DNA of 9,130 nucleotides, taken from Methylocapsa sp. (lineage in GTDB: Bacteria > Pseudomonadota > Alphaproteobacteria > Rhizobiales > Beijerinckiaceae). The translations under genes were made by a program, and so were the position numbers. This document shows positions 1 through 7,566 of this stretch, piece after piece. Each line of letters opens with the position of its first letter. The stretch's first letter is position 1. The notes beneath the pieces were generated by a model, which saw only the letters and a list, made by a program, of their open reading frames with translations, was not told where the DNA came from and did no database searches. The stretch spans positions 7,754-16,883 of the forward strand of contig PLUZ01000552.1 in the NCBI GenBank assembly GCA_003162995.1, written 5' to 3'.

Positions 1-47
1 ATATCTGAACCAGCGGTCCTTGAAACCGCCAAGGTGAGGAGAAGGGT

Positions 48-1520
48 ATGGCTGCGGTCCAAGAGACCGTCGATCGCGTGAAGGCGATCGACGTCAACGA
101 ATATAAGTATGGATATTGCTTCGACATTGAATCCGACAAGGCGCCGAAGGGCCTCAATGAGGAGACTGTCCGTTTCATCTCGGCGAAAAAAAACGAGCCC
201 GCCTGGCTGACCGAATGGCGGCTCGGCGCCTACCGGCGCTGGCTAACAATGACCGAGCCGCGCTGGGCGAGGGTCGACTATCCAAAGATCGATTTTCAGG
301 ACATTTACTATTATTCGGCGCCCAAGACAGCGGCCGGCCCGAAGTCGCTCGAAGACGTCGATCCGGAGCTCCTTAAGGTCTACGCCAAGCTCGGCATTCC
401 GCTGCGCGAACAGGAGGCCCTCGCGGGTATCAGCCCGGATCGCCGGATCGCGGTCGATGCCGTGTTCGATTCCGTCTCGGTCGTCACCACCTTCAAGGAA
501 GAGCTTGCCAAGGCCGGGGTGATTTTCTGCCCCATCTCGGAGGCCGTGCATTCGCATCCGGAACTCGTCCAAAAATATCTCGGATCGGTAGTGCCGACGA
601 CCGACAACTACTATGCGACCTTGAACAGCGCCGTGTTCTCCGACGGCTCCTTCGTCTATGTCCCGCCGGGCGTCCGCTGCCCGATGGAGCTCTCGACCTA
701 TTTCCGGATCAACGAACAAAACACGGGCCAGTTCGAACGCACCCTGATCATCGCCGACAAGGGCAGCTATGTTTCCTATCTCGAAGGATGCACGGCGCCC
801 AAGCGCGACGAGAATCAGCTGCATGCGGCAGTCGTCGAGCTCATCGCCCATGACGATGCCGAGATCAAATATTCGACCGTGCAGAACTGGTATCCTGGTG
901 ACGCGGACGGCCGCGGCGGAATCTATAATTTCGTCACCAAGCGCGGCGATTGCCGGGGCGCAAATTCCAAGATTTCCTGGACTCAGGTCGAGACCGGATC
1001 GGCGATCACCTGGAAATATCCATCCTGTATCCTGCGCGGCGACAATTCGCGCGGCGAGTTCTACTCGATCGCGATTTCCAATGGCCGCCAGCAGGTCGAT
1101 TCTGGGACCAAGATGATCCATCTCGGCAAGAACACAACGAGCCGGGTGATATCGAAGGGAATCTCGGCGGGCAGATCGCAAAACACCTATCGCGGTCAGA
1201 TTTCGGCGCATCGGAAGGCCACGGGCGCGCGCAATTTCACAAATTGCGATTCGCTGCTCATCGGCAATTCCTGCGGCGCCCATACGGTGCCTTATATCGA
1301 ATCGAAAAATCCCAGCGCGCAATTCGAACATGAGGCAACGACTTCGAAAATCTCCGAGGACCAGCTGTTTTTTTGCATGCAGCGCGGGCTTTCGGCCGAG
1401 GAGGCAACGGCCCTGATCGTCAATGGCTTCGTTCGCGACGTCTTGCAGCAGCTGCCGATGGAATTCGCGGTGGAAGCACAGAAATTGATCGCGATTTCGC
1501 TTGAGGGAAGCGTCGGCTGA
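48..1520 (+). CDS. sufB: Fe-S cluster assembly scaffold protein SufB
   Basis: SufB is the core scaffold of the cytosolic SufB-SufC2-SufD complex, on which iron and sulfur are assembled into a nascent Fe-S cluster. The 490-residue protein is close to the 495 of E. coli SufB and aligns with it through the whole beta-helix core and C-terminal helical domain. Residues matching those shown to matter in E. coli are present: R220 and N222 (FRIN), C248 (YLEGC), Q279 and W281 (VQNW), K298, the essential cluster-site cysteine C400 ([10 protein letters not shown]), and H428-E429 (EHEATTSK). The C-terminus [19 protein letters not shown] is the family signature that contacts SufC. The ATG is preceded by a strong purine-rich ribosome site (AGGAGAAGG, 37-45). 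It is the first visible gene of a five-gene operon whose promoter lies before the window. Large open frames on the opposite strand here are shadows. Confidence 0.97.
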   Translation: MAAVQETVDRVKAIDVNEYKYGYCFDIESDKAPKGLNEETVRFISAKKNEPAWLTEWRLGAYRRWLTMTEPRWARVDYPKIDFQDIYYYSAPKTAAGPKSLEDVDPELLKVYAKLGIPLREQEALAGISPDRRIAVDAVFDSVSVVTTFKEELAKAGVIFCPISEAVHSHPELVQKYLGSVVPTTDNYYATLNSAVFSDGSFVYVPPGVRCPMELSTYFRINEQNTGQFERTLIIADKGSYVSYLEGCTAPKRDENQLHAAVVELIAHDDAEIKYSTVQNWYPGDADGRGGIYNFVTKRGDCRGANSKISWTQVETGSAITWKYPSCILRGDNSRGEFYSIAISNGRQQVDSGTKMIHLGKNTTSRVISKGISAGRSQNTYRGQISAHRKATGARNFTNCDSLLIGNSCGAHTVPYIESKNPSAQFEHEATTSKISEDQLFFCMQRGLSAEEATALIVNGFVRDVLQQLPMEFAVEAQKLIAISLEGSVG

Positions 1521-1544
1521 TCGCTCGGGGCGAGGCATAGGGCT

Positions 1545-1571
1545 GGCCAAGCGGACAATGCGTCTGCGGCC
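1545..1571 (+). other. Stem-loop in the sufB-sufC spacer
   Basis: The 80-base gap between sufB and sufC contains an inverted repeat: GGCC, a two-base bulge, then GCGGAC, a five-base loop AATGC, GTCTGC and GGCC. The inner arm gives six pairs including one G-T pair, and the outer arm gives four more. It is not followed by a T tract, so it does not look like a rho-independent terminator. It could be an RNA stability or processing element that lets sufB differ in dosage from sufCDS. That role is inference from the pairing alone. Confidence 0.35.
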
Positions 1572-1600
1572 TCCAAATATTAAGTGAGAAAGAGAAAATC

Positions 1601-2356
1601 GTGCTCGAAGTGAAGAACCTCAGCGTCTCCATCAATGGACGCAAGATCCTTGATGATCTCGACCTCACGGTTCGGGACGGAGAGGTTGCCGCGCTCATGG
1701 GACCGAATGGTAGCGGCAAGTCGACCTTGTCGCATGTCATCGCCGGCCGCAAGGACTACATGGTTGAGAGCGGCGACATTCTGCTGAATGGCGAGAGTCT
1801 TCTAGACCTTGAGCCGGATGTCCGCGCTGCCAAGGGTCTTTTCCTCGCGTTCCAATATCCGATCGAAATTCCGGGCGTTGCAACCTTGACCTTTCTCAAG
1901 GCGACTGTGAACGCACAGCGCAAGCGGCGAGGACAAGAAGAGTTGTCCACTCCGGATTTCATGAAACGGGTCAAGGCCGCCGCCAATAAGCTCAAGATCA
2001 GCCAGGAAATGTTGAAGCGCGCCCTCAACGTCGGTTTTTCCGGCGGCGAGAAAAAACGCATGGATATTCTCCAGATGGCGCTGCTTGAGCCTTCCTTCGC
2101 CATTCTCGACGAAACCGATTCAGGCCTCGACATCGACGCCTTGCGGGTGGTTGCCGGTGGCGTCAATGCGCTGCGCGCGCCAGGCCGCGGTTTTCTCGTC
2201 ATTACCCATTACCAGCGTCTTCTCGACTATGTCGTGCCGGACACGGTGCATGTCATGGCGCATGGACGGATCATGCGCAGCGGCGGCAAGGAATTGGCGG
2301 TTGAACTCGAAAAGAGTGGATACCGCGATTACAATGCCGAGCCGGCCGTCGCATAG
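1601..2356 (+). CDS. sufC: Fe-S cluster assembly ATPase SufC
   Basis: SufC is the ABC-type ATPase of the SUF scaffold; its dimerisation on ATP binding reshapes SufB-SufD during cluster assembly. It is cytosolic and not a transporter. The 251 residues carry a full nucleotide-binding domain: Walker [10 protein letters not shown] (34-42), Q-loop Q85, signature FSGGEKKR (146-153), Walker B and D-loop [12 protein letters not shown] (166-177), and switch H203. K152 and E171, which form the SufC-specific salt bridge in the E. coli protein, occupy the same numbers here. The start is GTG, with a purine-rich AGAAAGAG (1587-1594) at a suitable distance; the protein then begins [10 protein letters not shown] as the family does. 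It lies 80 bases after sufB and 14 bases before sufD. Confidence 0.97.
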   Translation: MLEVKNLSVSINGRKILDDLDLTVRDGEVAALMGPNGSGKSTLSHVIAGRKDYMVESGDILLNGESLLDLEPDVRAAKGLFLAFQYPIEIPGVATLTFLKATVNAQRKRRGQEELSTPDFMKRVKAAANKLKISQEMLKRALNVGFSGGEKKRMDILQMALLEPSFAILDETDSGLDIDALRVVAGGVNALRAPGRGFLVITHYQRLLDYVVPDTVHVMAHGRIMRSGGKELAVELEKSGYRDYNAEPAVA

Positions 2357-2370
2357 AGATTAAGGTTCAA

Positions 2371-3765
2371 ATGAGCGCCGACATCATCCAAGCGAGAACG
2401 CCCGCCGAGATTTTCCTCGCCAGCACCTTCGATGAGTCCAAGGCAAGGCTGCCCGGCAACGCTTGCGTTGCCAAATGGCGCGAAGACGCGTTTCAGGTCT
2501 TCACCGCGTCGGGGCTGCCGCATCGCCGCATCGAGGCTTGGCATTATACCGATTTGCGCGCGCTCATGCGCGATGCCTTGCCGGTCGCGACAGCCCCTGG
2601 CGCCGCGGTGCTCAGCGCTTTGCGCGAGGAATTCGCGGCTACGGGTGAAACGGCGGCGCCGCGTCTTGTCCTTGTCGATGGCTTCTTCGCGCCGGAATTG
2701 TCGAGTGGTTTGCCGGAAGGAATAAAGGTCAGTTCGCTCGCCTGCGTGTTGACCGAGGGGCGGCCAGATCTGATCGCGCTGCTGTCTTCGCAAGATCTTG
2801 CGAAAGATCTTGGCGCACGGGAGTCGATCGTCGCATTGAACGCGGCTTTGATGCAGGACGGCGTTGTGATCGAGGTGGCGCCTGGAACCGTGCTCGCCGA
2901 GCCCGTTCATCTCATTCATGTCACGGCTTCGCCCGTGCCCGCCGCGCATTTCTCCCGTTCGGCCTTGATTATTGGCGCGGGCGCCTCGATTCGTCTCGCC
3001 GAATCCTGCCATGCCGCACATCACGCGGGAACAGTCCCTACAGCCCAAGCCAACGCCTGTCTGATCGTCTCCATCGGCGACGGAGCGAGTCTCGCTCATA
3101 CCGCCATGGTGACAGGAACCGCGCCTGGCAGTATGCGCCTCGAAACCATGATGGCGCGGCTTGGCGCCGATGCAAAATTCGACAGTTTCGCGCTCGTCTG
3201 CGGCATCGGCCTTGTCCGGCGCCAGATATTTGTGCGGTTCGACGGCAGAGGGGCGGAAGCCTCGTTAAGCGGAGTTTCCCTTCTTGGCGGCCGCGAACAT
3301 GCCGATACGACCTTGCACGTCGAGCACGCCGCGCAAGCTTGCGTTAGCCGCGAGACCTTCAAATATATTCTCGACGAGGAAGCCACTGGCGTATTCCAAG
3401 GAAAAATCCATGTCGCGCCGGGCGCGCAAAAGACCGACGGCAAGATGCTCAGCAGAGCCGTGCTTTTGTCCGACATGGCCGCGATGAACAATAAGCCGGA
3501 GCTTGAAATCTTCGCCGACGATGTTGTCTGCGGGCATGGCGCCACCTGCGGCAGTTTGGACGACGACCAATTGTTCTACCTGCAAACGAGAGGGCTGCCC
3601 CTCCCCGAAGCCGAGGCGCTTCTGTTGGAAGCCTTCGCGGGAGAGTTGATCGACGGTCTTGGGCATGACGGATTGATCAATGCCTTCCGGTGCGAGGTGA
3701 GGGCTTGGCTTGCGGCCCGGCATAAAGCGCTTGTGCCGCCAGTCACGGCTGGCGCGAACGTGTAG
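2371..3765 (+). CDS. sufD: Fe-S cluster assembly protein SufD
   Basis: SufD is the SufB paralogue that completes the SufB-SufC2-SufD scaffold; it supports iron acquisition and shares the cluster site with SufB. The 464-residue protein has the variable helical N-terminal domain (about 1-100), the beta-helix core, and the conserved C-terminal block with ADDVVCGHGATCGSLDDDQ (382-400). H389 in that block matches the essential H360 of E. coli SufD. The later stretch LFYLQTRGLPLPEAEALLLE (401-420) is the SufC-contacting helix region. It is somewhat longer than E. coli SufD (423). The ATG follows sufC by 14 bases with a short AAGG ribosome site at 2362-2365, so it is presumably translated from the same message. 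Confidence 0.95.
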   Translation: MSADIIQARTPAEIFLASTFDESKARLPGNACVAKWREDAFQVFTASGLPHRRIEAWHYTDLRALMRDALPVATAPGAAVLSALREEFAATGETAAPRLVLVDGFFAPELSSGLPEGIKVSSLACVLTEGRPDLIALLSSQDLAKDLGARESIVALNAALMQDGVVIEVAPGTVLAEPVHLIHVTASPVPAAHFSRSALIIGAGASIRLAESCHAAHHAGTVPTAQANACLIVSIGDGASLAHTAMVTGTAPGSMRLETMMARLGADAKFDSFALVCGIGLVRRQIFVRFDGRGAEASLSGVSLLGGREHADTTLHVEHAAQACVSRETFKYILDEEATGVFQGKIHVAPGAQKTDGKMLSRAVLLSDMAAMNNKPELEIFADDVVCGHGATCGSLDDDQLFYLQTRGLPLPEAEALLLEAFAGELIDGLGHDGLINAFRCEVRAWLAARHKALVPPVTAGANV

Positions 3766-3815
3766 CGGCTATGGATTTGGATTTCGACTTGGCGCATCCG
3801 GGATAGGAGCAAGGC

Positions 3816-5060
3816 ATGAACAAACATATAGCCGTGGACGCGCCGCTCGATGTCACCCGTCTCCGCGAGGATTTCCCAATCCTTTCGACAGAGGTTTATG
3901 GGAAACCGCTGGTTTATCTCGATAATGCCGCGTCGGCGCAAAAACCAAGGGAAGTCGTCGACCGGATGGTTCACGCGACCTACCACGAATATGCCAACGT
4001 TCATCGCGGTCTGCATCATCTCGCCAATGCCGCGACGGACGCCTATGAGGCTGCGCGAGAAAGCGTGCGTGCCTTCCTTAACGCCGGCTCGACCGACGAG
4101 ATCGTCTTTACGAAATCGGCGACCGAAGCCATCAATCTGGTCGCGGCTTCATTTGGCGAGGCTTTCATCAAAGAGGGCGACGAGATCGTCCTTTCGATCA
4201 TGGAGCACCACGCCAATATCGTGCCCTGGCATTTTCTCCGTGAGCGCAAGGGCGCCGTCCTGAAATGGGTGGATGTCGACGACGATGGAAACTTTTCGCT
4301 TGATACGTTCGAGCGGGCGTTGAGCGCGAAGACCAAGATCATTGCCCTCACCCATATGTCGAATGTGCTCGGCACGGTGACGCCGGTGAAGGAGATCGTC
4401 AGGATCGCGCATGAGCGCGGCATACCCGTCTTGATCGATGGTTCGCAAGGCGCGGTTCATCTCGATGTCGATGTGGTTGACCTCGATGCCGATTTCTATT
4501 GCGTCACCGGCCATAAGCTCTACGGGCCGACTGGGGTCGGAGCGCTCTATGGAAAAAAAGAATGGCTGGAGAAATTGCCGCCTTTCCTTGGCGGCGGCGA
4601 GATGATCGAGGAAGTCACCATGGATCGCGTGACCTATAACGATCCACCGCATCGTTTCGAAGCGGGCACGCCGCCGATCGTGCAGGCGATCGGGCTCGGC
4701 GCAGCGATGAACTACATGCGGCGGATCGGCCGCGAACGCATTCATGCACATGAAATGGCTTTGAGCGATTATGCACACGAACGTTTGTCGCGGATCAATT
4801 CGCTGCGCATCTTCGGCCGCGCCAAAGGCAAGGGCGCCATTATTTCCTTCAACATGAAAGGGGCGCATCCGCATGACATTGGCACGATCCTTGATCGAAA
4901 AGGCGTCGCCGTGCGCGCCGGAACCCATTGCGCCCAGCCTCTTCTTGCGCGTTTCGGCGTCACCGCGACCTGCCGGGCTTCCTTCGCACTCTACAATACC
5001 TTCGAGGAAGTCGATAAGCTCGCCGAAGCCTTGATCAAAGCCGAAGGCCTATTTGCTTGA
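3816..5060 (+). CDS. sufS: Cysteine desulfurase SufS (PLP-dependent)
   Basis: SufS removes sulfur from L-cysteine, giving alanine and an enzyme persulfide that feeds the SufBCD scaffold. The 414 residues form a complete class V aminotransferase-fold, group II desulfurase. Visible active-site residues are the PLP lysine K234 (TGHKLYGPTG), H131 stacking on PLP (EHHANIV), D208 and Q211 (IDGSQGAVH), the catalytic persulfide cysteine C372 in RAGTHCAQPLL, and substrate-binding R387 (RASF). These keep a constant offset of 8 from E. coli SufS numbering, so no indels separate them. The start ATG has an AGGAG site at 3805-3809. It lies 50 bases after sufD. Usual group II partners are SufE or SufU; neither gene is in this window. 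Confidence 0.96.
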   Translation: MNKHIAVDAPLDVTRLREDFPILSTEVYGKPLVYLDNAASAQKPREVVDRMVHATYHEYANVHRGLHHLANAATDAYEAARESVRAFLNAGSTDEIVFTKSATEAINLVAASFGEAFIKEGDEIVLSIMEHHANIVPWHFLRERKGAVLKWVDVDDDGNFSLDTFERALSAKTKIIALTHMSNVLGTVTPVKEIVRIAHERGIPVLIDGSQGAVHLDVDVVDLDADFYCVTGHKLYGPTGVGALYGKKEWLEKLPPFLGGGEMIEEVTMDRVTYNDPPHRFEAGTPPIVQAIGLGAAMNYMRRIGRERIHAHEMALSDYAHERLSRINSLRIFGRAKGKGAIISFNMKGAHPHDIGTILDRKGVAVRAGTHCAQPLLARFGVTATCRASFALYNTFEEVDKLAEALIKAEGLFA

Positions 5061-5077
5061 CAAAAGAGGAATCGGAT

Positions 5078-5503
5078 ATGGCTGAAGCCCAATCCATCGA
5101 AGCCCACCCGGTCGAAACTCAAGAAACCGTTGAAGACCAGGACGTCATGCCGAACGTGCCGCAATGGCTCTTCGATCCATTGGTGCCGGAAGCCGAACGC
5201 GGGCGCTATACAAACGACATCGTCGCTGCCCTGAAAACGGTGTTCGATCCCGAAATCCCTTGCGATATTTACGAGCTCGGTCTGATCTACAAAGTCGACA
5301 TTGGCGACGACCGCCTTGTCAAGATCGATATGACCTTGACCGCGCCGGGCTGCCCGGTGGCGAGCGAAATCGCAAGATCGATCGAGGCGGTTGTCGGCGC
5401 GGTTCCGGGTGTGCTCGGCGTCGCTGTTGCGGTGGTTTTCGATCCGCCGTGGGACCAGGGACGCATGTCGGATGAAGCGAGGGTTTCGCTCGACATGTTT
5501 TGA
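5078..5503 (+). CDS. sufT: SufT-like MIP18/DUF59 family Fe-S assembly protein
   Basis: This is a small MIP18-family (DUF59) protein of the type encoded at the end of alphaproteobacterial suf operons; such proteins aid Fe-S cluster maturation or delivery to targets, though the exact biochemistry is not settled. From the chosen ATG it has 141 residues: a charged, probably disordered N-terminal part (1-40), then the DUF59 core with DPEIPCDIYELGLIY (57-71) and TAPGCPVASE (88-97). C92 is the conserved family cysteine; C62 sits where other members often have a different small residue. A TTG start at 5057 would overlap the sufS stop, but the AGAGGA site at 5065-5070 lies seven bases before ATG 5078, which decides the start. 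Downstream, only a five-pair inverted repeat (GCGGA 5509-5513 with TCCGC 5536-5540) occurs before the convergent gene; no clear terminator is visible. Confidence 0.88.
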   Translation: MAEAQSIEAHPVETQETVEDQDVMPNVPQWLFDPLVPEAERGRYTNDIVAALKTVFDPEIPCDIYELGLIYKVDIGDDRLVKIDMTLTAPGCPVASEIARSIEAVVGAVPGVLGVAVAVVFDPPWDQGRMSDEARVSLDMF

Positions 5504-5565
5504 GCTTTGCGGAACAACTCGCCCGCGTCAGGCTATCCGCTTGCACAATGACGCTTTTGATCCGT

Positions 5566-6255
5566 TTAGCCTTTGAGCAAGGGATCGATCAATTTTGCGA
5601 GTGCGTCCGGGGGCAACTCGCCGTTCTCTCTCCTGCCGTTGATGAAGAAGGTCGGCGTGGCCTTGACGCCGAATTTCTCGGCCGCCTGGTCATGCACCTT
5701 GGCAATCTTATTGTAGAGATCCTGGTTTTTGAGGCAGTCCTCGAAACTGCCCTGGCTCATCCCGGTTTGCTTGAGGAGACCCGCCAGGGCTTCGACCGGC
5801 TTCTCCGTGAAGGCCCAGTTTTTCTGTTGGGAGAACAGGAGATCGACGATGGCATTTCGCTTGTCATCCCCGGCGCAGCGCGCCACCATGAAACCGGCGG
5901 CCGCCAAAGGGTCGAGGGGAAATTCCCGCAGGATAAAACGGACCTTGCCGGTATCGATATATTTGCTTTTTAATTCCGGAAAGGTGGTGGCATAAAACGC
6001 CGCGCAATGCACGCAGGTCATCGAAGCATATTCGATGATCGTGACTGGCGCATTGCTCGCGCCAAGGGCGATGTCGGGCAAAGCCTCATCCGCCATCAGC
6101 TCATTGACCGGCACGCCCGCGCCTTGCGCCAGAACCGGAAGCGGCGGATCGCCGAGCACGAGGAGCCCCGCTATCGTCAGGCCCGCCGCGGCGGCCATTT
6201 CGAACAATCCACGATTGCTTCTTAGGCGGGTCTGGGCAGTTTTTGACGAACGCAT
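5566..6255 (-). CDS. DsbA-family thiol:disulfide oxidoreductase, exported
   Basis: This is a thioredoxin-fold protein of the DsbA/Com1-like group, expected in the periplasm, where it would make or isomerise disulfide bonds in exported proteins. The 229 residues begin with a basic n-region, a hydrophobic stretch about 20-35, and a plausible signal peptidase I site after VLA (A43); it could instead stay membrane-anchored. The active site is C81-V-H-C84 (MTCVHCAAFY), and the cis-proline loop is T200-P201 in GVKATPTFFINGR. Two further cysteines, C127 and C174, are typical of this alphaproteobacterial subgroup and may form a second disulfide. The ATG has a GGGAG ribosome site (6264-6268, minus) eight bases upstream. 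It converges on the suf operon with 62 bases between stops, so it is not part of that operon. The physiological electron partner (DsbB) is not visible here. Confidence 0.9.
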   Translation of the reverse strand: MRSSKTAQTRLRSNRGLFEMAAAAGLTIAGLLVLGDPPLPVLAQGAGVPVNELMADEALPDIALGASNAPVTIIEYASMTCVHCAAFYATTFPELKSKYIDTGKVRFILREFPLDPLAAAGFMVARCAGDDKRNAIVDLLFSQQKNWAFTEKPVEALAGLLKQTGMSQGSFEDCLKNQDLYNKIAKVHDQAAEKFGVKATPTFFINGRRENGELPPDALAKLIDPLLKG

Positions 6256-6291
6256 AACTTTTGCTCCCTAGGCGGCGGCGCGCAGCTTTGC

Positions 6292-6319
6292 CTGATAGAC
6301 TGGTGGAAAGGCAAGACAA
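6292..6319 (-). promoter_or_regulatory. Candidate sigma70-type promoter for the dsbA-family gene
   Basis: Read on the minus strand, a -35-like TTGTCT (6314-6319) is followed after 16 bases by a -10-like TATCAG (6292-6297). Each matches four of six consensus positions. Transcription would start near 6285, about 30 bases before the ATG at 6255. The spacing and location fit, but such matches occur by chance and no experiment supports it. Confidence 0.35.
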
Positions 6320-6391
6320 TTTTGTTATGGCTAGGTTGGAAATGCCCTCGCGCTCACCGTCATCCTAATCAAAACCGCGCAAGCGACCAAG

Positions 6392-6407
6392 CCTGAATAA
6401 CTTCAGG
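6392..6407. other. Small perfect stem-loop in the dsbA-cbtB divergent spacer
   Basis: CCTGAA and TTCAGG form a six-pair stem around the four-base loop TAAC. A second weaker inverted repeat, GTTGC (6408-6412) with GCAAC (6421-6425), follows directly. Neither strand shows a T tract after the stem, so a terminator is unlikely. It might be an operator half-site pair or simply chance. The rest of the 351-base spacer (6256-6606) shows the two candidate promoters and no credible gene. Confidence 0.25.
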
Positions 6408-6487
6408 GTTGCGAGTGGCAGCAACAGGATCGGGGCTGCCAGCGGCTGACGGGGGCTTACAGCAATTTCGCCCAGGCTCTCGCCGCG

Positions 6488-6516
6488 TTGACAGACATTC
6501 CAACCGCTCCTAGGGT
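6488..6516 (+). promoter_or_regulatory. Candidate sigma70-type promoter for cbtBA
   Basis: A perfect -35 hexamer TTGACA (6488-6493) is followed after 17 bases by TAGGGT (6511-6516), which keeps the first two bases and the last base of the -10 consensus. A start near 6523 would give a leader of about 84 bases before the cbtB ATG. The perfect -35 and ideal spacing make this the best plus-strand promoter in the spacer; the poor -10 suggests a weak or activator-dependent promoter. Confidence 0.4.
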
Positions 6517-6606
6517 GTGGCCTTCCCCATGCGCCCGGTTCGTGCACAGCTTCCTTTTCCGAGCGGCACGCGCGAGAGCCAATGATCGATCCCAGTGAGG
6601 AAGGAC

Positions 6607-6816
6607 ATGAGCAGCCTTATCCATGCTCCGGCAACCCGGCCGGTTCCAATCCCCATCGGCGAGATTCTCCTTTGGGCCGCATTCGCCGGTATTCTGGCTC
6701 TCCTTGTCATCTATTTCGTTGGCGCCGAACAAGGCGCGACGTCGCTCATCTCCGGCCATTATCTGCATGAATTTTTGCACGATGGCCGACACATCATGGC
6801 TTTTCCTTGTCACTAA
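6607..6816 (+). CDS. cbtB: CbtB, small subunit of predicted cobalt transporter
   Basis: CbtB is a small single-span membrane protein always paired with CbtA in a predicted cobalt uptake system tied to cobalamin biosynthesis. The 69-residue protein has one hydrophobic helix about 19-39 and the diagnostic metal-binding tail HEFLHDGRHIMAFPCH (54-69), with H51, H54, H58, H62, C68 and H69 as possible ligands. The ATG at 6607 is preferred over an in-frame GTG at 6595 because GAGGA (6597-6601) sits five bases before it and the GTG would overlap that site. cbtA begins 12 bases after its stop. Transport by this family was predicted from B12 riboswitch association and gene context; direct biochemical proof is limited. 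Confidence 0.9.
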   Translation: MSSLIHAPATRPVPIPIGEILLWAAFAGILALLVIYFVGAEQGATSLISGHYLHEFLHDGRHIMAFPCH

Positions 6817-6828
6817 AGGGGCGGGTGT

Positions 6829-7557
6829 GTGGTTAGCGGTCTTCTCCTGCGCGGTCTGCTCGCCGGACTCCTCGCGGGGATGCTTGCGGCTGCCTTTGCG
6901 TCTGTCGCGGGGGAGCCTTCGATCGAGCGCGCTATCGCCTTTGAAAGTGCGGCGGATGCGGCGGCCGGGCAAACGCCGGCGACGGAAATCGTGAGCCGGA
7001 GCGTGCAGCGCGGCGCTGGACTCTTTACTGCGAGCCTTGTTTATGGCGCCGCACTCGGCGGCCTATTCAGCTTGGCTTTTGCCCTCGCTTATGGGCGTGT
7101 GGGAGAATTTGATCCACGCACACTCTCCGCCTTGCTCGCAGCTGCCGGCTTCGTCGCCCTCGTGCTCGTGCCGGAGCTGAAATATCCGGCCAATCCGCCA
7201 GCGATCGGTGAGGCGGCGACAATCGGCGCGCGGACCGCGCTTTATTTCGCACTACTCGCTATTTCTTTCCTCGCTATGATCCTCGCCGCGATGCTCGCCC
7301 TGCCCCTTGCGGCGAGGTTCGGCGCATGGAACGGTACACTCATCGCGGCCGCCGTCTTCGTCGTGGTGGCGGGTATCGCCTCCCTGGCGATGCCTCCCGT
7401 CGATGAAGTTCCGGCCGGTTTTCCGGCAAATGTCCTGTGGAATTTTCGCCTTGCGTCGATCGGCGCGCGAGCGGTCTTATGGGGCTCGCTCGGATTGGGC
7501 TTCGGCGGCATGACGCAGATTTGGCTGCAAGGCGGCGCCAAGCCACATTCGGCTTAA
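6829..7557 (+). CDS. cbtA: CbtA, membrane subunit of predicted cobalt transporter
   Basis: CbtA is the polytopic inner-membrane partner of CbtB. The 242-residue protein shows about six hydrophobic segments (roughly 5-25, 66-88, 98-115, 135-158, 167-187, 212-229). Family landmarks are GEPSIERAIAFE (28-39), the loop PELKYPANPPAIG (115-127) and LWNFRLASIGARAVLW (203-218). It starts with GTG, preceded by the G-rich AAGGGG (6816-6821), which overlaps the last base of the cbtB stop. The close spacing implies co-translation with cbtB. The metal specificity (cobalt rather than another divalent ion) is taken from the family, not from visible residues. nagZ follows after 9 bases, suggesting one transcript. 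Confidence 0.9.
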   Translation: MVSGLLLRGLLAGLLAGMLAAAFASVAGEPSIERAIAFESAADAAAGQTPATEIVSRSVQRGAGLFTASLVYGAALGGLFSLAFALAYGRVGEFDPRTLSALLAAAGFVALVLVPELKYPANPPAIGEAATIGARTALYFALLAISFLAMILAAMLALPLAARFGAWNGTLIAAAVFVVVAGIASLAMPPVDEVPAGFPANVLWNFRLASIGARAVLWGSLGLGFGGMTQIWLQGGAKPHSA

Positions 7558-7566
7558 CCTTTCCCC

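Noticed and set aside
1..37. Possible end of an upstream gene (an open frame closing at TGA 35-37)
   Set aside because: Only eleven codons are visible and another frame also stays open, so no coding claim can be supported.
243..1550. 435-residue open frame on the minus strand opposite sufB
   Set aside because: Long antisense frames are common opposite GC-rich genes. Its translation is arginine-rich and unlike any family I know, while sufB is certain on the plus strand.
5476..5490. AGCGA-GGGTT-TCGCT hairpin at the end of the DUF59 gene as a terminator
   Set aside because: It lies inside the coding sequence, has only five pairs and is not followed by a T tract.
5500..5973. 157-residue plus-strand frame opposite the dsbA-family gene
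   Set aside because: It is antisense to a gene with a clear CXXC site and cis-proline loop, and has no recognisable domain.
6365..6547. 60-residue minus-strand frame in the dsbA-cbtB spacer with a leucine-rich stretch
   Set aside because: It has no convincing ribosome site, starts with a glycine- and proline-rich stretch unlike a signal, and overlaps the candidate promoter. I could not tie it to any family.
6380..6600. Cobalamin riboswitch upstream of cbtB
   Set aside because: G-rich and inverted-repeat bits near 6430-6475 looked suggestive, but the conserved core blocks and B12 box are absent on both strands by eye.
6457..6972. 171-residue minus-strand frame over the cbtB leader, cbtB and start of cbtA
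   Set aside because: It overlaps two recognised genes antisense and has low-complexity, arginine-rich composition with no family features.
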